This document shows positions 26,107 to 36,906 of a stretch of DNA of 64,000 nt, one piece after another; the stretch's first letter is position 1, and the number at the start of each line of letters is the position of its first letter. The notes beneath the pieces were generated by a model. It was given only the letters and a program-made list of their open reading frames with translations, was not told where the DNA came from and made no database searches. Source of the stretch: Alcaligenes sp. SDU_A2 (lineage in GTDB: Bacteria; Pseudomonadota; Gammaproteobacteria; Burkholderiales; Burkholderiaceae_B); contig NZ_CP151273.1 of NCBI RefSeq assembly GCF_038237375.1, forward strand, positions 1,364,001 to 1,428,000, written 5' to 3'. The position numbers and the translations under genes were made by a program.

Positions 26107-26706
26107 TCAGTGGGAAAGATAGAGTCTGTTTTTGCGGATGTAGTCGGCTACCTGAGGGGGAAGCAGGCCATCGATGTTGTCGCCACGCTGCACACGTTCG
26201 CGTATATCCGTGGCGGAAATATCCTGGGGAGGAAAATTGATCAGGTGCAGGTCGCGACCGTGCTGCTTGAGCAGAGCGGCCAGCGGCTCGGGGGTTTGCA
26301 ATTGCGCGCCGGGGCGTTGGGCGACGGCCAGTTCTACCTGCGCGACAATATCCTGCCAGCAATGCCAGCTGCAGAAGTTGAGCAACTGGTCGCTGCCCAG
26401 TATCCAGTAATAGCGGGCACCTGCGGGTAGGGCGCGCAGGGTTTCGATGGTGTAGGTCGGCCCGCCGCGGCGTATTTCTTCCGGATTGACGCTGAGCGCC
26501 GGATAGGGGCGCACGGCCAGGGATGTCATGGCCAGCCTGTCCTGGGCGCTGGCACCCAGGGCGGGCCGTTGCCAGGGCTGAGCGGCCGGGATCAACTGGA
26601 CTTCGTCCAACTGTAATTGTTCGCGTGCCGCCAGCGCCAGTTCCAGATGCGCTTTATGTATAGGGTCAAAGCTGCCGCCCAGCAGCCCGATACGGGCTAG
26701 ATCCAT
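26107..26706 (-). CDS. nadD: Nicotinate-nucleotide adenylyltransferase
   Basis: 199-aa enzyme making deamido-NAD from nicotinate mononucleotide and ATP. The nucleotidyltransferase signature is [12 protein letters not shown] near the N-terminus and ISATDIR near the C-terminus. The acceptor region [19 protein letters not shown] and WILGSDQL are intact. The ATG at 26704-26706 lies inside the last codons of hemF (10-base overlap), so the genes are translationally coupled. Confidence 0.96.
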   Translation of the reverse strand: MDLARIGLLGGSFDPIHKAHLELALAAREQLQLDEVQLIPAAQPWQRPALGASAQDRLAMTSLAVRPYPALSVNPEEIRRGGPTYTIETLRALPAGARYYWILGSDQLLNFCSWHCWQDIVAQVELAVAQRPGAQLQTPEPLAALLKQHGRDLHLINFPPQDISATDIRERVQRGDNIDGLLPPQVADYIRKNRLYLSH

Positions 26707-27602
26707 TCGCGGGGAACCAGGTACTGCGCCAAAGCGGCTTCCGGCGTATGGGGTTCGGGCGACCAGTTGTAGCGCCACTGGGCCTGGGGCGGCATGGACA
26801 GCAAGATGGATTCGGTGCGCCCGCCCGATTGCAGGCCGAACAGGGTGCCGCGGTCAAATACCAGATTGAACTCTACATAGCGGCCACGTCGGATGGCCTG
26901 GAATTGTCGTTGCGCCTCGGTGTAGGGCCGGTCCATGCGCGCCCGGACGATGGGTGCGTAGGCCTGCGTGAAGCAGTCGCCTACCGAGCGTGTCAGGGCA
27001 AAGCTGGCCTCGAAGCCCGGTTCGTTCAGGTCGTCAAAGAAGATGCCGCCGATGCCGCGTGTCTCGTTACGATGCTTCAGGTAGAAGTATTCGTCGCACC
27101 AGCGCTTGTAGCGCGGATAGTAGTCCGAGCCGTGCGGGGCCAGGGCATCGTGGCAGACCTGGTGGAAATGCCGTGCGTCGTCCTCGACCAGATAGTAGGG
27201 GGTCAGATCCAGGCCGCCACCGAACCAGAACACGTCTTTCTGACCATGCTCTTGTGCTTGCGCGACGAACATGCGCACGTTCATGTGCGTGGTCGGCACG
27301 AAGGGGTTGCGAGGGTGGATGACCAGCGACACGCCCATGGCCTCCCAGGGCCGGCCTGCCAGCTCGGGGCGGTGGGCGCTGGCCGATGGGGGCAGGGTAT
27401 GGCCTTTGACGTGGCTGAACAGCACGGCCGCGCGCTCGAACACGGGGCCGTTTTCCAGAAAGCGCGACAAACCGCCGCCGCCTTCCTGGCGCTGCCACTG
27501 GTCTGCCTCGAAACGCGAGCCGTCCAGCTCTTGCAGCGTGTCCACGATGTGGTTTTGTAGCTGACGAAAGTAGGCCTGGACGGAATCAACGGGTAAAGAC
27601 AT
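26697..27602 (-). CDS. hemF: Oxygen-dependent coproporphyrinogen III oxidase
   Basis: 301-aa aerobic haem-synthesis enzyme that decarboxylates coproporphyrinogen III to protoporphyrinogen IX. Family hallmarks: [44 protein letters not shown] and [17 protein letters not shown], the latter two forming the substrate cavity and dimer interface. The ATG at 27600-27602 has AAGG 7 bases upstream. It follows purD by 21 bases and overlaps nadD. Confidence 0.97.
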   Translation of the reverse strand: MSLPVDSVQAYFRQLQNHIVDTLQELDGSRFEADQWQRQEGGGGLSRFLENGPVFERAAVLFSHVKGHTLPPSASAHRPELAGRPWEAMGVSLVIHPRNPFVPTTHMNVRMFVAQAQEHGQKDVFWFGGGLDLTPYYLVEDDARHFHQVCHDALAPHGSDYYPRYKRWCDEYFYLKHRNETRGIGGIFFDDLNEPGFEASFALTRSVGDCFTQAYAPIVRARMDRPYTEAQRQFQAIRRGRYVEFNLVFDRGTLFGLQSGGRTESILLSMPPQAQWRYNWSPEPHTPEAALAQYLVPREWI

Positions 27603-27623
27603 GGAAAGACCTTGCTGCAAGTA

Positions 27624-28913
27624 TCAGGATTCGCCGGCGGGCAGGGCGCGCCAACCGATGTCGGTGCGGAACTGCTTGCCATCGAAGTGCGTTTGGGAAA
27701 TGGCCTGGTAGGCCGCTTCTTGGGCGCGGCGGATCGAATCGGCCAATGCGGTGACGCACAGCACCCGTCCGCCCGTGGTGACGATAGTGTCGCCGTCCAG
27801 GCGCGTGCCGGCGTGGAAGGTGACGCAGGTGTCGGTATCCGGCGCGAACTGGACGATGGGATCGCCTGTGCGCGGCGTGTCGGGATAGTGGGCTGCCGCC
27901 AGCACCACGCCGATGGCGGTGCGCCGGTCCCAATCAATGGTGGCCTCGTCCAGTTTACCGGCCAGGGCCAGCTCGAATGTTTCGGTCAGGTCGCTTTTGA
28001 TGCGCATCATGATGGGCTGGGTTTCCGGGTCGCCCATGCGGCAGTTGTATTCCAACACCTTGATGGGGCGGGTGGCGTCCGGTCCTTCGCCTATCATGAC
28101 GCCTGCATACAGGAAACCGCTGTAGGGCAACCCTTCTTTGGCCATGCCTTGCATGGTCGGCAGGATGACTTCGCGCATGATGCGGTTGTGCAGCGTGGGG
28201 CTGACGATAGGCGCGGGTGAATAAGCCCCCATGCCGCCAGTGTTGGGGCCCTGGTCGCCATCTTTCAGGCGCTTGTGATCCTGGCTGGTGGCCATGGGCA
28301 GCACGTTCTTGCCGTCGCACATGACGATGAAGCTGGCTTCCTCGCCGGTCAGGCATTCTTCCACGACCACGCGCGCGCCGGCCGCGCCGAAGCGCCCGTC
28401 CCCCAGAATGCTGTCGATGGCATCAAGCGCTTCTTCCAGCGTGGTGGCTACGATCACGCCCTTGCCGGCTGCCAGACCGTCGGCCTTGACCACGATGGGC
28501 GCGCCTTGCTGGCGTATGTAGTCCTTGGCGGCATCCGGATCGGTAAAGGTCTGGTAGGCCGCCGTGGGGATTTTGTGGCGGACCATGAAGGCCTTGGCGT
28601 AATCCTTGGAGCTTTCCAGTTGGGCGGCTGCCTGGGTGGGGCCGAATATCTTCAGACCGGCGGCACGAAAGGCATCCACGATGCCGGCGGCCAGGGGCGC
28701 TTCCGGGCCCACGACTGTAAAGGCGATTTTTTCCTGCTGCACGAAGGCGATCAGTTCCTGGATATCGGTGATGTCCAGATTCTTGATGCGTTCGGCGCGC
28801 GCCGTGCCGCCATTGCCCGGGGCGACGTATACCAACTGCACGCGGGGGGACTGGGCCAGGCGCCAGGCCAAGGCGTGTTCACGGCCGCCGTTGCCGACAA
28901 CAAGTAGCTTCAT
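27624..28913 (-). CDS. purD: Phosphoribosylamine-glycine ligase
   Basis: 429-aa ATP-grasp enzyme of purine synthesis joining glycine to phosphoribosylamine. It starts MKLLVVGNGGREHALAWRL, has GPEAPLAAGIVDAFRAAGL, ATP-grasp core IVVKADGLAAGKGV, the QDHKRLKDGDQGPNTGGMGAYSPAP motif (read here in two parts across the loop) and YNCRMGDPETQ. The start ATG is at 28911-28913. It is the second gene of the leftward block, 53 bases after yebC. Confidence 0.96.
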   Translation of the reverse strand: MKLLVVGNGGREHALAWRLAQSPRVQLVYVAPGNGGTARAERIKNLDITDIQELIAFVQQEKIAFTVVGPEAPLAAGIVDAFRAAGLKIFGPTQAAAQLESSKDYAKAFMVRHKIPTAAYQTFTDPDAAKDYIRQQGAPIVVKADGLAAGKGVIVATTLEEALDAIDSILGDGRFGAAGARVVVEECLTGEEASFIVMCDGKNVLPMATSQDHKRLKDGDQGPNTGGMGAYSPAPIVSPTLHNRIMREVILPTMQGMAKEGLPYSGFLYAGVMIGEGPDATRPIKVLEYNCRMGDPETQPIMMRIKSDLTETFELALAGKLDEATIDWDRRTAIGVVLAAAHYPDTPRTGDPIVQFAPDTDTCVTFHAGTRLDGDTIVTTGGRVLCVTALADSIRRAQEAAYQAISQTHFDGKQFRTDIGWRALPAGES

Positions 28914-28966
28914 AGTGATGAATTCGGGCTGGGCCCGCAAAGAAGAGTTTTTGGAAATCAATAGGG

Positions 28967-29695
28967 TCAGGCTTCGTCCATGACGGCGGTGGTGTAGACC
29001 TCCTGGACATCGTCCAGGCCTTCCAGCGCATCCAGCAGTTTTTGCATCTTGGCTGCATCGTCGCCGGACAGCTCGGTTTCGTTCAGGGCTTTCATGACGA
29101 TGCCTTCGACTTCAGGTGCCAGCGCGGCGGCTTCGAAGGCGGCCTTGACGGCGGGATAGTCCGAGGGCGGGCACAGCACTTCGATCAGGCCTTCGTCGTC
29201 GGTCAGCACATCGTCGGCACCGGCTTCCAGGGCGATCTCCATGACGGTGTCCTCGGAGGTGCCTGGCGCGAACAGGAACTGGCCGCAATGGCGGAACTGG
29301 AACACCACCGAGCCGTCCAGGCCCAGGTTGCCGCCGTTCTTGGTGAAGGCATGGCGTACGTCCGAGACTGTACGCTGACGGTTATCGGTCATGCAGTCCA
29401 CAATGACGGCGGCACCGTTGATGCCGTAGCCTTCATAGCGGATTTCTTCATAGTTGGCATCGTCTGCGCCGCCCGATCCACGCTGGATCGCGCGCATGAT
29501 GTTGTCTTTGGGCATGTTCGCGGCCGTCGCCTTGTCCCAGGCCATGCGCAGGCGTGGGTTGGCATCGGGATCGGCACCGCCGGCACGCGCGGCCACGGTG
29601 ATTTCACGAATGATCTTGGTCCAGAGCTTGCCGCGCTTGGCGTCCTGCCGTCCTTTGCGGTGCTGGATATTTGCCCATTTACTATGTCCGGCCAT
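28967..29695 (-). CDS. yebC: YebC/PmpR family regulatory protein
   Basis: 242-aa cytoplasmic protein of the TACO1/YebC family, starting [18 protein letters not shown] and containing NIMRAIQRG and [15 protein letters not shown]. The family was annotated as transcriptional regulators; recent work on YebC/TACO1 supports a role in relieving ribosome stalling at proline-rich stretches. It heads the leftward block that continues with purD and hemF. A 138-bp gap separates it from the divergent yjgR. Confidence 0.95.
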   Translation of the reverse strand: MAGHSKWANIQHRKGRQDAKRGKLWTKIIREITVAARAGGADPDANPRLRMAWDKATAANMPKDNIMRAIQRGSGGADDANYEEIRYEGYGINGAAVIVDCMTDNRQRTVSDVRHAFTKNGGNLGLDGSVVFQFRHCGQFLFAPGTSEDTVMEIALEAGADDVLTDDEGLIEVLCPPSDYPAVKAAFEAAALAPEVEGIVMKALNETELSGDDAAKMQKLLDALEGLDDVQEVYTTAVMDEA

Positions 29696-29833
29696 AAGGT
29701 ATTACCAATTCAGTAGTCTACATTCAAGAAAAGTGAAGTTATTTTAACCCGACTGGGACCGAAGGCCCGAGCCCCGGCGAAAGTCGCTAGAATTTAGCCA
29801 TTTGGCATTCTATCCGGAAGGTAACAAACGATC

Positions 29834-31341
<1,508 letters not shown>

Positions 31342-31342
<1 letters not shown>

Positions 31343-32280
31343 TGTTGAATGGACAGCCCCACCTGATCGTGGCCACGCCGCGCGAATCCGAAACACAGCG
31401 CTGGGCACAGCACTTCCGTGATGCCTATCCCGATTGGCGCGTGGACCTGTTTCAGCCTGGGCAAGCCGCAACGGGCGCGCAGTATGCCGTGGTCTGGCAA
31501 CCCGATCCGCTGCTGTTCAGCCAGGAGCCCTCTGTGCGAGCCGTGTTCAATCTGGGTGCCGGCGTGGATGCGATGGCGGCGTCGATTCCATCGGATATGC
31601 CTTTGTACCGGCTCGAGGACGCGGGCATGGCCGAGCAGATGGCCGAGTACGCTTTGTATGGCGTGCTGCAGGCCACGGGCCGTTTTCGCCCCTACGAAGA
31701 GCAGGCGCGGGAGGGACGCTGGAAGGCGCATCGTCCTGTCGATCGCAAACAATGGCCGGTGGCCGTGCTGGGTCTGGGTGTGATCGGTCGTAAGGTGGCG
31801 GATGTCATTGCCAGCCTGGGTTATCCGGTGCATGGCTGGTCGCGTACCTTGCACCAAGCTGATTTTCCCACCTATGCCGGCCAGGCCGGTCTGCATGACT
31901 GTCTGGCCGCTAGCCGCATTCTGGTCAATGCCTTGCCCTTGACGGCGCAGACCCGCGGGCTGATCAACGAAGATACCTTGTCCCGCTTGCAGCCGGGAGC
32001 CTATCTGATCAATCTGGCGCGCGGTGCCCATATTGTCGATCAAGATGTGCTCGATGCCCTGGACAGCGGCCAGTTGTCCGGAGCGTTGCTGGACGTGTTC
32101 ACGCAGGAGCCTTTGCCGGCCGATCATCCCTACTGGGGCCATCCCGGCGTCATGGTCACCCCGCACATATCCGGCATTACGCTGCGCGAGCAGGCCTTGG
32201 AGCAGATCGGTTCGCGCATCGCCTTGCTGCATCAGGGCCAGCCGGCCGAAGGGCGGGTCGATGTCCGCCTGGGATATTGA
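31342..32280 (+). CDS. ghrA: Glyoxylate/hydroxypyruvate reductase A
   Basis: 312-aa D-2-hydroxyacid dehydrogenase that reduces glyoxylate and hydroxypyruvate with NADPH. The Rossmann motif is VLGLGVIGRKVAD. The catalytic Arg is in NLARGAHIVDQDVL, the Glu in DVFTQEPLPADHPYW, and the His in VTPHISGIT. I chose the ATG at 31342, which overlaps the yjgR stop and has GGAGG upstream; a TTG three bases earlier is less likely. It is the second gene of a two-gene unit closed by a strong terminator. Confidence 0.9.
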
Positions 32281-32301
32281 ACGCTATTTTTTGTCTGTCC
32301 G

Positions 32302-32330
32302 GCGCCGGCTGTGATGCCGGCGCTTTTTTT
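32302..32330 (+). terminator. Intrinsic terminator after ghrA
   Basis: GCGCCGGC and GCCGGCGC form an 8-bp stem with a 6-base loop, followed by seven T. Confidence 0.9.
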
Positions 32331-32365
32331 ACGATAACGACATTGAAAAACCACAAGGAGATGGA

Positions 32366-33436
32366 ATGAGCGCAGTACATCGCATTGCCGTGATTGCCGG
32401 GGACGGGATAGGCAAGGAAGTCATGCCGGAAGGCTTGCGGGTCATGGAGGTGGCCGCGCGTCGCCACGGTATCCGCTTTGATTGGAAGCAGCTGGATTGG
32501 AGTTCCGACTATTATCAGCAACACGGTCGCATGATGCCCCAGGATTGGAAAGCACAATTATCGGATGTGGAGGCCATTTACTTCGGTGCGATGGGCTGGC
32601 CGGACCTGGTGCCCGATCATGTGTCGCTGTGGGAGTCCTTGTTCAAGTTCCGTCGCGAGTTCGATCAGTACATTAATCTGCGGCCGGTGCGCTTGATGCC
32701 GGGCGTGCGCTCTCCACTGGCGGGCCGCGAACCGGGCGATATCGATTTTTTTATCGTGCGCGAAAATACCGAAGGCGAGTATTCCAATAGCGGCGGCATT
32801 CTGTTCGAGGGTACAGAGCGCGAGGTCGTCATTCAGGAAAGCGTCTTTACCCGCACAGGCACGGACCGAGTGCTGAAGTTTGCCTTCGAGCTGGCCCGCA
32901 AGCGCGGCAAGCATGTCACCAGCGCCACCAAGTCCAACGGCATTTCCATATCTATGCCTTGGTGGAATGCGCGTCTGGCTGAAATGGGCACGCAGTACCC
33001 GGACGTTAAATGGGACAAATATCACATCGATATCTTGTGCGCGCACTTTGTGCAGCACCCGGACTGGTTCGATGTGGTCGTGGCTTCTAACTTGTTTGGC
33101 GATATTTTGTCGGATCTGGGCCCGGCATGCACTGGCACCATCGGTATTGCTCCCTCGGCCAATCTGAATCCGGAGCGGCGCTTTCCATCTTTGTTTGAAC
33201 CTGTGCACGGCTCGGCTCCGGATATTTACGGCAAGGGGATTGCCAATCCGGTCGGGCAGATCTGGAGCGGTGCCTTGATGCTGGACTTTTTAGGCTATCC
33301 CCAGGCGGCGGCTGAGGTCGTGCAGGCCATCGAGCAGGTTTTGTCGCAAGGGCCGCGTACGCCGGACCTGGGCGGTCAGGCCAGCACCAGCCAGGTCGGT
33401 CAGGCAGTGGCCCAAGCCCTGCAGGCTATGGCTTGA
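32366..33436 (+). CDS. Tartrate dehydrogenase / D-malate dehydrogenase (decarboxylating)
   Basis: 356-aa NAD-dependent enzyme of the isopropylmalate/isocitrate dehydrogenase fold. It starts with the GDGIGKEVMPEGL nucleotide region. It has INLRPVRLMPGV, DFFIVRENTEGEYS, and the metal-binding DVVVASNLFGDILSDLGP, then EPVHGSAPDIYGKGIANP. The YINLRP and RENTEGEYS forms favour the TtuC/DmlA branch over LeuB. AAGGAG precedes the ATG. The exact substrate (tartrate, D-malate or other) is open. Its stop codon directly abuts the convergent stop of the EamA gene. Confidence 0.85.
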   Translation: MSAVHRIAVIAGDGIGKEVMPEGLRVMEVAARRHGIRFDWKQLDWSSDYYQQHGRMMPQDWKAQLSDVEAIYFGAMGWPDLVPDHVSLWESLFKFRREFDQYINLRPVRLMPGVRSPLAGREPGDIDFFIVRENTEGEYSNSGGILFEGTEREVVIQESVFTRTGTDRVLKFAFELARKRGKHVTSATKSNGISISMPWWNARLAEMGTQYPDVKWDKYHIDILCAHFVQHPDWFDVVVASNLFGDILSDLGPACTGTIGIAPSANLNPERRFPSLFEPVHGSAPDIYGKGIANPVGQIWSGALMLDFLGYPQAAAEVVQAIEQVLSQGPRTPDLGGQASTSQVGQAVAQALQAMA

Positions 33437-34300
33437 TCAAGTGCTTTGCTTGGGCGGGCGCAGCCCCGCCCAGGTAATGGCTCCGATCATGATGGCACCG
33501 CCGATCAAGGCGCGTGTGCTGGGGTACTGTGCGAACAGCACGGCGGCAAAGACAATGGCGTACACGGGTTCCAGCGCGATCACGATGCCGGCGCTGCGCG
33601 CGTTCAGCACGGTCAGTGCCGATACCAGCAGGTAATGCGACAAGGCTGTGCAAAAGACGCCCAGCAGCGCAATCCAGAACCAGTCCAGCAGCGCGGGCTG
33701 ACCCAGAAAGGGCAGGGCAAAAGGCCAGCACATCAGGGCTACGAACAGGTTTTCCCACCACGCTACTTGCTGGGCGGGCAGATGCTTGGCGGCGCGCCGG
33801 TTGATGATGGTGAACATGGCGAAGGTAAAGCCCGATGCCACCGCCCAGGCCAGACCTATCGTGGACTGATCTTGGAAGTCAAAAGACGGGGTGACCAGGA
33901 GCAGTCCGAAGGTGACCAGTGCCAGAATGATCCATTCCCTGGCCGTGACGCGTTCGCGCAGCACCCCCCATTCGCACAGGGTAATGAAGGCGGGGAAGCT
34001 GGCAAAGCCCAGGGTGGCAATGGCCACGCCGCCCACTTTTACCGCCACAAAGAAGGTCGCCCAGTGTATGGACAGCATGACCGCCGCCGCCAGCAGTGTG
34101 CCGTAGTCGCGTCGGCCCATGCCCTGGCGCAGGCGTCGACCTTGGGAGCGCACGCTGATGAACAAGGCCAGCACGGCGAAGCTGGCCCGCCCGGCCGTGA
34201 TCAACATGGCTCCGGCCTGTATCAGTTCGCCGAAGATGCCGGTCAATCCGAAAAGAAGGGCTGCCAGGTGAATGGAAACCAGGGCGCGCTGCTGGGTCAT
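33437..34300 (-). CDS. EamA family (DMT) transporter
   Basis: 287-aa inner-membrane protein with about ten hydrophobic helices in two EamA repeats, beginning MTQQRALVSIHLAALLFG. The second-repeat signature ALSHYLLVSALTVLNARSAGIVIALEPVYAI is clear, read in two parts. Relatives export amino acids or other metabolites. I took the ATG at 34298-34300; an upstream extension would overlap the qor promoter region. It shares no operon partner and converges exactly on the dehydrogenase gene. Confidence 0.85.
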   Translation of the reverse strand: MTQQRALVSIHLAALLFGLTGIFGELIQAGAMLITAGRASFAVLALFISVRSQGRRLRQGMGRRDYGTLLAAAVMLSIHWATFFVAVKVGGVAIATLGFASFPAFITLCEWGVLRERVTAREWIILALVTFGLLLVTPSFDFQDQSTIGLAWAVASGFTFAMFTIINRRAAKHLPAQQVAWWENLFVALMCWPFALPFLGQPALLDWFWIALLGVFCTALSHYLLVSALTVLNARSAGIVIALEPVYAIVFAAVLFAQYPSTRALIGGAIMIGAITWAGLRPPKQST

Positions 34301-34458
34301 GGGGGACAGTCCGACAAAAAGAGAATCAAAGTAGGCTATTCTGGTGTTTTTGGCCAGGAGCGGCGCTAGGCGAAACGCGGATGCGGCGCTATGGCATGTA
34401 CGCACTGCGCCATTCTAACGAACTTGTCGCGCGCAGCCGTCATCGAAGGAGTAAAACC

Positions 34459-35445
34459 GTGAGTCAGAAGGTCAAGGCGATACGCATAGAGCACAACGGC
34501 GGACCGGAAGTATTGCAGTGGGCAATGGTGGACTTGCCGGCACCTCAGGAAAATGAGGTCACCATTCGGCAAAAGGCCGTGGGTCTGAATTTTATCGATA
34601 TTTACTACCGTAATGGTCTTTACAGCGCCCCCTTGCCGCACGGTTTGGGGTTCGAGGCGGCCGGCGTGGTAGAGGCGGTCGGGGCCGCGGTCACGCACCT
34701 GAAGGTGGGCGACCGAGTGGCGTATGGGCAAAGCCCGCTGGGCGCGTATGCGCAGGCCCGCAATGTGCCTGCGGACCGGGTGGTGCGCATTCCCGATGCC
34801 GTGTCTTTCGAGCAGGCGGCAGCCCTGATGCTCAAGGGCTTGACCTGCTGGTATTTGCTGCGCCAGACCTACCGCGTACACGAGGGCCAGACGATCTTGT
34901 TCCATGCGGCGGCTGGTGGCGTGGGCTTGTACGCCTGCCAATGGGCGCGGGCCCTGGGCGTGAAGCTGATCGGCACGGCGTCCAGTCCCGAAAAGGCGGC
35001 CCTGGCCAAAGAGCACGGCGCGTGGGAAGTGATCGATTATTCCCGTGAAGACGTGGTGCAGCGCGTGCTGGAACTGACCGGCGGCCAGAAAGTGCCGGTA
35101 GTGTACGACGGTGTGGGTAAGGACACCTGGGAGCGTTCCCTGGATTGCCTGCAGCCGCGCGGCTTGCTGGTCAGTTTCGGCAATGCGTCGGGGCCGGTTA
35201 CCGGAGTTAATCTGGGCACCTTGGCGGCCAAGGGGTCTTTGTACGTGACGCGGCCTGTTCTGGGTGCTTATGTGCCTACGCAGCAGGCGATGCAAGAGGC
35301 CGCCGACGAATTGTTCGGCATGGTCGTGCAGGGCAAGATCAAGGTGCTGATCGGCCAGCGCTTCCCCTTGGAACAGGTGGGACAGGCGCACGAAGCCCTG
35401 GCTGCCCGTCGCACCATAGGCTCTACGGTGCTGACGCTGGACTGA
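34459..35445 (+). CDS. qor: NADPH:quinone oxidoreductase
   Basis: 328-aa zinc-free medium-chain dehydrogenase that reduces quinones with NADPH. The GTG at 34459 has AAGGAG 8 bases upstream and gives VSQKVKAIRIEHNGGPEVLQW. QOR hallmarks are LNFIDIYYRNGLY, GFEAAGVVEAVG, LMLKGLTCWYLL and the cofactor loop HAAAGGVGLYACQWAR. Divergent from the EamA gene. Palindromic element D follows its stop by about 30 bases. Confidence 0.93.
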   Translation: MSQKVKAIRIEHNGGPEVLQWAMVDLPAPQENEVTIRQKAVGLNFIDIYYRNGLYSAPLPHGLGFEAAGVVEAVGAAVTHLKVGDRVAYGQSPLGAYAQARNVPADRVVRIPDAVSFEQAAALMLKGLTCWYLLRQTYRVHEGQTILFHAAAGGVGLYACQWARALGVKLIGTASSPEKAALAKEHGAWEVIDYSREDVVQRVLELTGGQKVPVVYDGVGKDTWERSLDCLQPRGLLVSFGNASGPVTGVNLGTLAAKGSLYVTRPVLGAYVPTQQAMQEAADELFGMVVQGKIKVLIGQRFPLEQVGQAHEALAARRTIGSTVLTLD

Positions 35446-35476
35446 TACGTTGGGCAGTGTACGAGGATATCGCGCT

Positions 35477-35768
35477 GTTTGGGCTAAGCAGAAAGAAACC
35501 TGGGTTCTCGCCAGGCCGGCCACAGCGGGCCGGCTTGGCTGGGTCCTTCGCCCGCGCTGCGCGCGGGTTCCCTGGTCAGGATACTGGGGCGGGCGGGGCG
35601 TGAACTCGCAGGGTGATTCGTCCACCGGACGAATCACAAGCGTCCTGCTCGAACAGCACGCCCCTTGTCTCCCGCCCTGGCATCCCGCCTGCGGCGAAGG
35701 CCCTGACTCGCCCACCGGCCCGCTGTGGCCGGCCTGGCAAGAACAGCACCGGTCTGCTTGACCCAAAC
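35477..35768 (+). repeat. Large palindromic element, copy D
   Basis: 292-bp element, close relative of copy C and in the same core orientation. Outer arms GTTTGGGCTAAGCAG (35477-35491) are matched at 35754-35768 with two changes. Inner arms CCAGGCCGGCCACAGCGGGC, CCTTCGCC/GGCGAAGG and GCAGG/CCTGC pair. The central hairpin is GTGATTCGTCC/GGACGAATCAC, 11 bp with a 3-base loop. Left-arm side hairpin CCCGCGC/GCGCGGG is followed by GGTTCCCTGGTC. It lies in the convergent gap between qor and fbp. Confidence 0.9.
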
Positions 35769-35810
35769 GGCCCGCCCAATACACAGGAATCCTCTCAATT
35801 TCTCGAAGAA
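35769..35810 (-). repeat. Conserved flank next to element D
   Basis: The reverse complement reads TTCTTCGAGAAATT, GGATTCCT and GTATTGGGC, nearly the same as the left flank of element C (21397-21439). Here it is on the right side of the element. Confidence 0.8.
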
Positions 35811-35812
35811 GC

Positions 35813-35848
35813 AAAAAAAATGCCAGTCAGTGCCTGACTGACTGGCAT
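35813..35848 (-). terminator. Intrinsic terminator after fbp
   Basis: Read leftward, an 11-bp stem ATGCCAGTCAG/CTGACTGGCAT (35838-35848 / 35820-35830), then eight T (35813-35820). Confidence 0.9.
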
Positions 35849-35882
35849 TGCGCCCAAGAACGACTCTTTTACTGAGTCTGCA

Positions 35883-36890
35883 TTAGCCTTGTTCGTGATA
35901 CTGGCGGATGCGTTCGACTTCGTTGCGCGAACCCAGGATGACACCGATGCGCTGGTGCAGTTCGGTCGGCTGCACGTCCAGGATGCGCTGGCTGCCGTCT
36001 ATGGACAGGCCGCCGGCCTGCTCGACCAGAAAGCTCATGGGGTTGGCTTCGTACATCAGGCGCAGCTTGCCCTTGCGGCCCGATTCACGTGCATCGCGCG
36101 GGTACATGAACACGCCGCCGCGGGTCAGGATGCGGTGTACATCCGCCACCATCGAAGCGATCCAGCGCATATTGTAGTTTTTGCCCAGCGGGCCTTGTGC
36201 GCCGGCCAGGCAGTCGTCGATGTAGCGCTTGACCGGAGCTTCCCAGTGGCGCATGTTGGACATATTGATGGCGAATTCGGCGGTGTCTTCGGGAATGGTG
36301 ACGCGCTCGGTGGTCAGCACCCAGGACCCCATTTCCTTGTCCAGCGTAAAGGCGGCCACGCCGTCGCCCACGGACAGCACCAGCATGGTCTGGGGGCCGT
36401 AAATGGCATAGCCTGCGGCGACTTGGCGCACGCCCGGTTGCAGGAAATCTTGTTCCTGGATCAGGCGGCTGCGCGCTTCTTCAGGTACGCTCAGCACCGA
36501 AAAAATCGTGCCGATCGAGACATTCACATCGATATTGGACGAACCGTCCAGGGGATCGAACAAAAGCAGGTTCTCGCCTTTGGGGTAATAGTCGGGAATC
36601 CGGTGCAGGGTGTCCATTTCTTCGGAAGCCATGGCCGCCAGATTACCGCCCCATTCGTTGGCTTCCAGCAGGATTTCGTTGGACAGCACGTCCAGTTTCT
36701 TTTGTACTTCGCCTTGCACGTTTTCGGTACCAAGACTGCCCAGGACGCCGCCCAGGGCACCTTTGCTGACGGCATGACCGATGGCCTTGCAGGCGCGTGC
36801 CACGGTTTCCAGCAAAAGGCGGACATCGGCGGTGACGGTCTGCTTTTGGCGTTGCTGCTCGACCAGATACTGAGTGAGGTTTTTCTTCAA
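35883..36890 (-). CDS. fbp: Class I fructose-1,6-bisphosphatase
   Basis: 335-aa gluconeogenic and Calvin-cycle-type enzyme. The metal-binding [11 protein letters not shown] lies at about 111-121; [16 protein letters not shown] and [21 protein letters not shown] are also clear. I chose the TTG at 36888-36890: GGAG lies 6 bases upstream, the protein then begins [13 protein letters not shown], and the length fits the family. Upstream in-frame codons run into the pepN 3' end. It follows pepN by 16 bases and is followed by a strong terminator. No other Calvin-cycle gene is nearby. Confidence 0.94.
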   Translation of the reverse strand: MKKNLTQYLVEQQRQKQTVTADVRLLLETVARACKAIGHAVSKGALGGVLGSLGTENVQGEVQKKLDVLSNEILLEANEWGGNLAAMASEEMDTLHRIPDYYPKGENLLLFDPLDGSSNIDVNVSIGTIFSVLSVPEEARSRLIQEQDFLQPGVRQVAAGYAIYGPQTMLVLSVGDGVAAFTLDKEMGSWVLTTERVTIPEDTAEFAINMSNMRHWEAPVKRYIDDCLAGAQGPLGKNYNMRWIASMVADVHRILTRGGVFMYPRDARESGRKGKLRLMYEANPMSFLVEQAGGLSIDGSQRILDVQPTELHQRIGVILGSRNEVERIRQYHEQG

Positions 36891-36906
36891 GAGAGACTCC
36901 GGGTAA

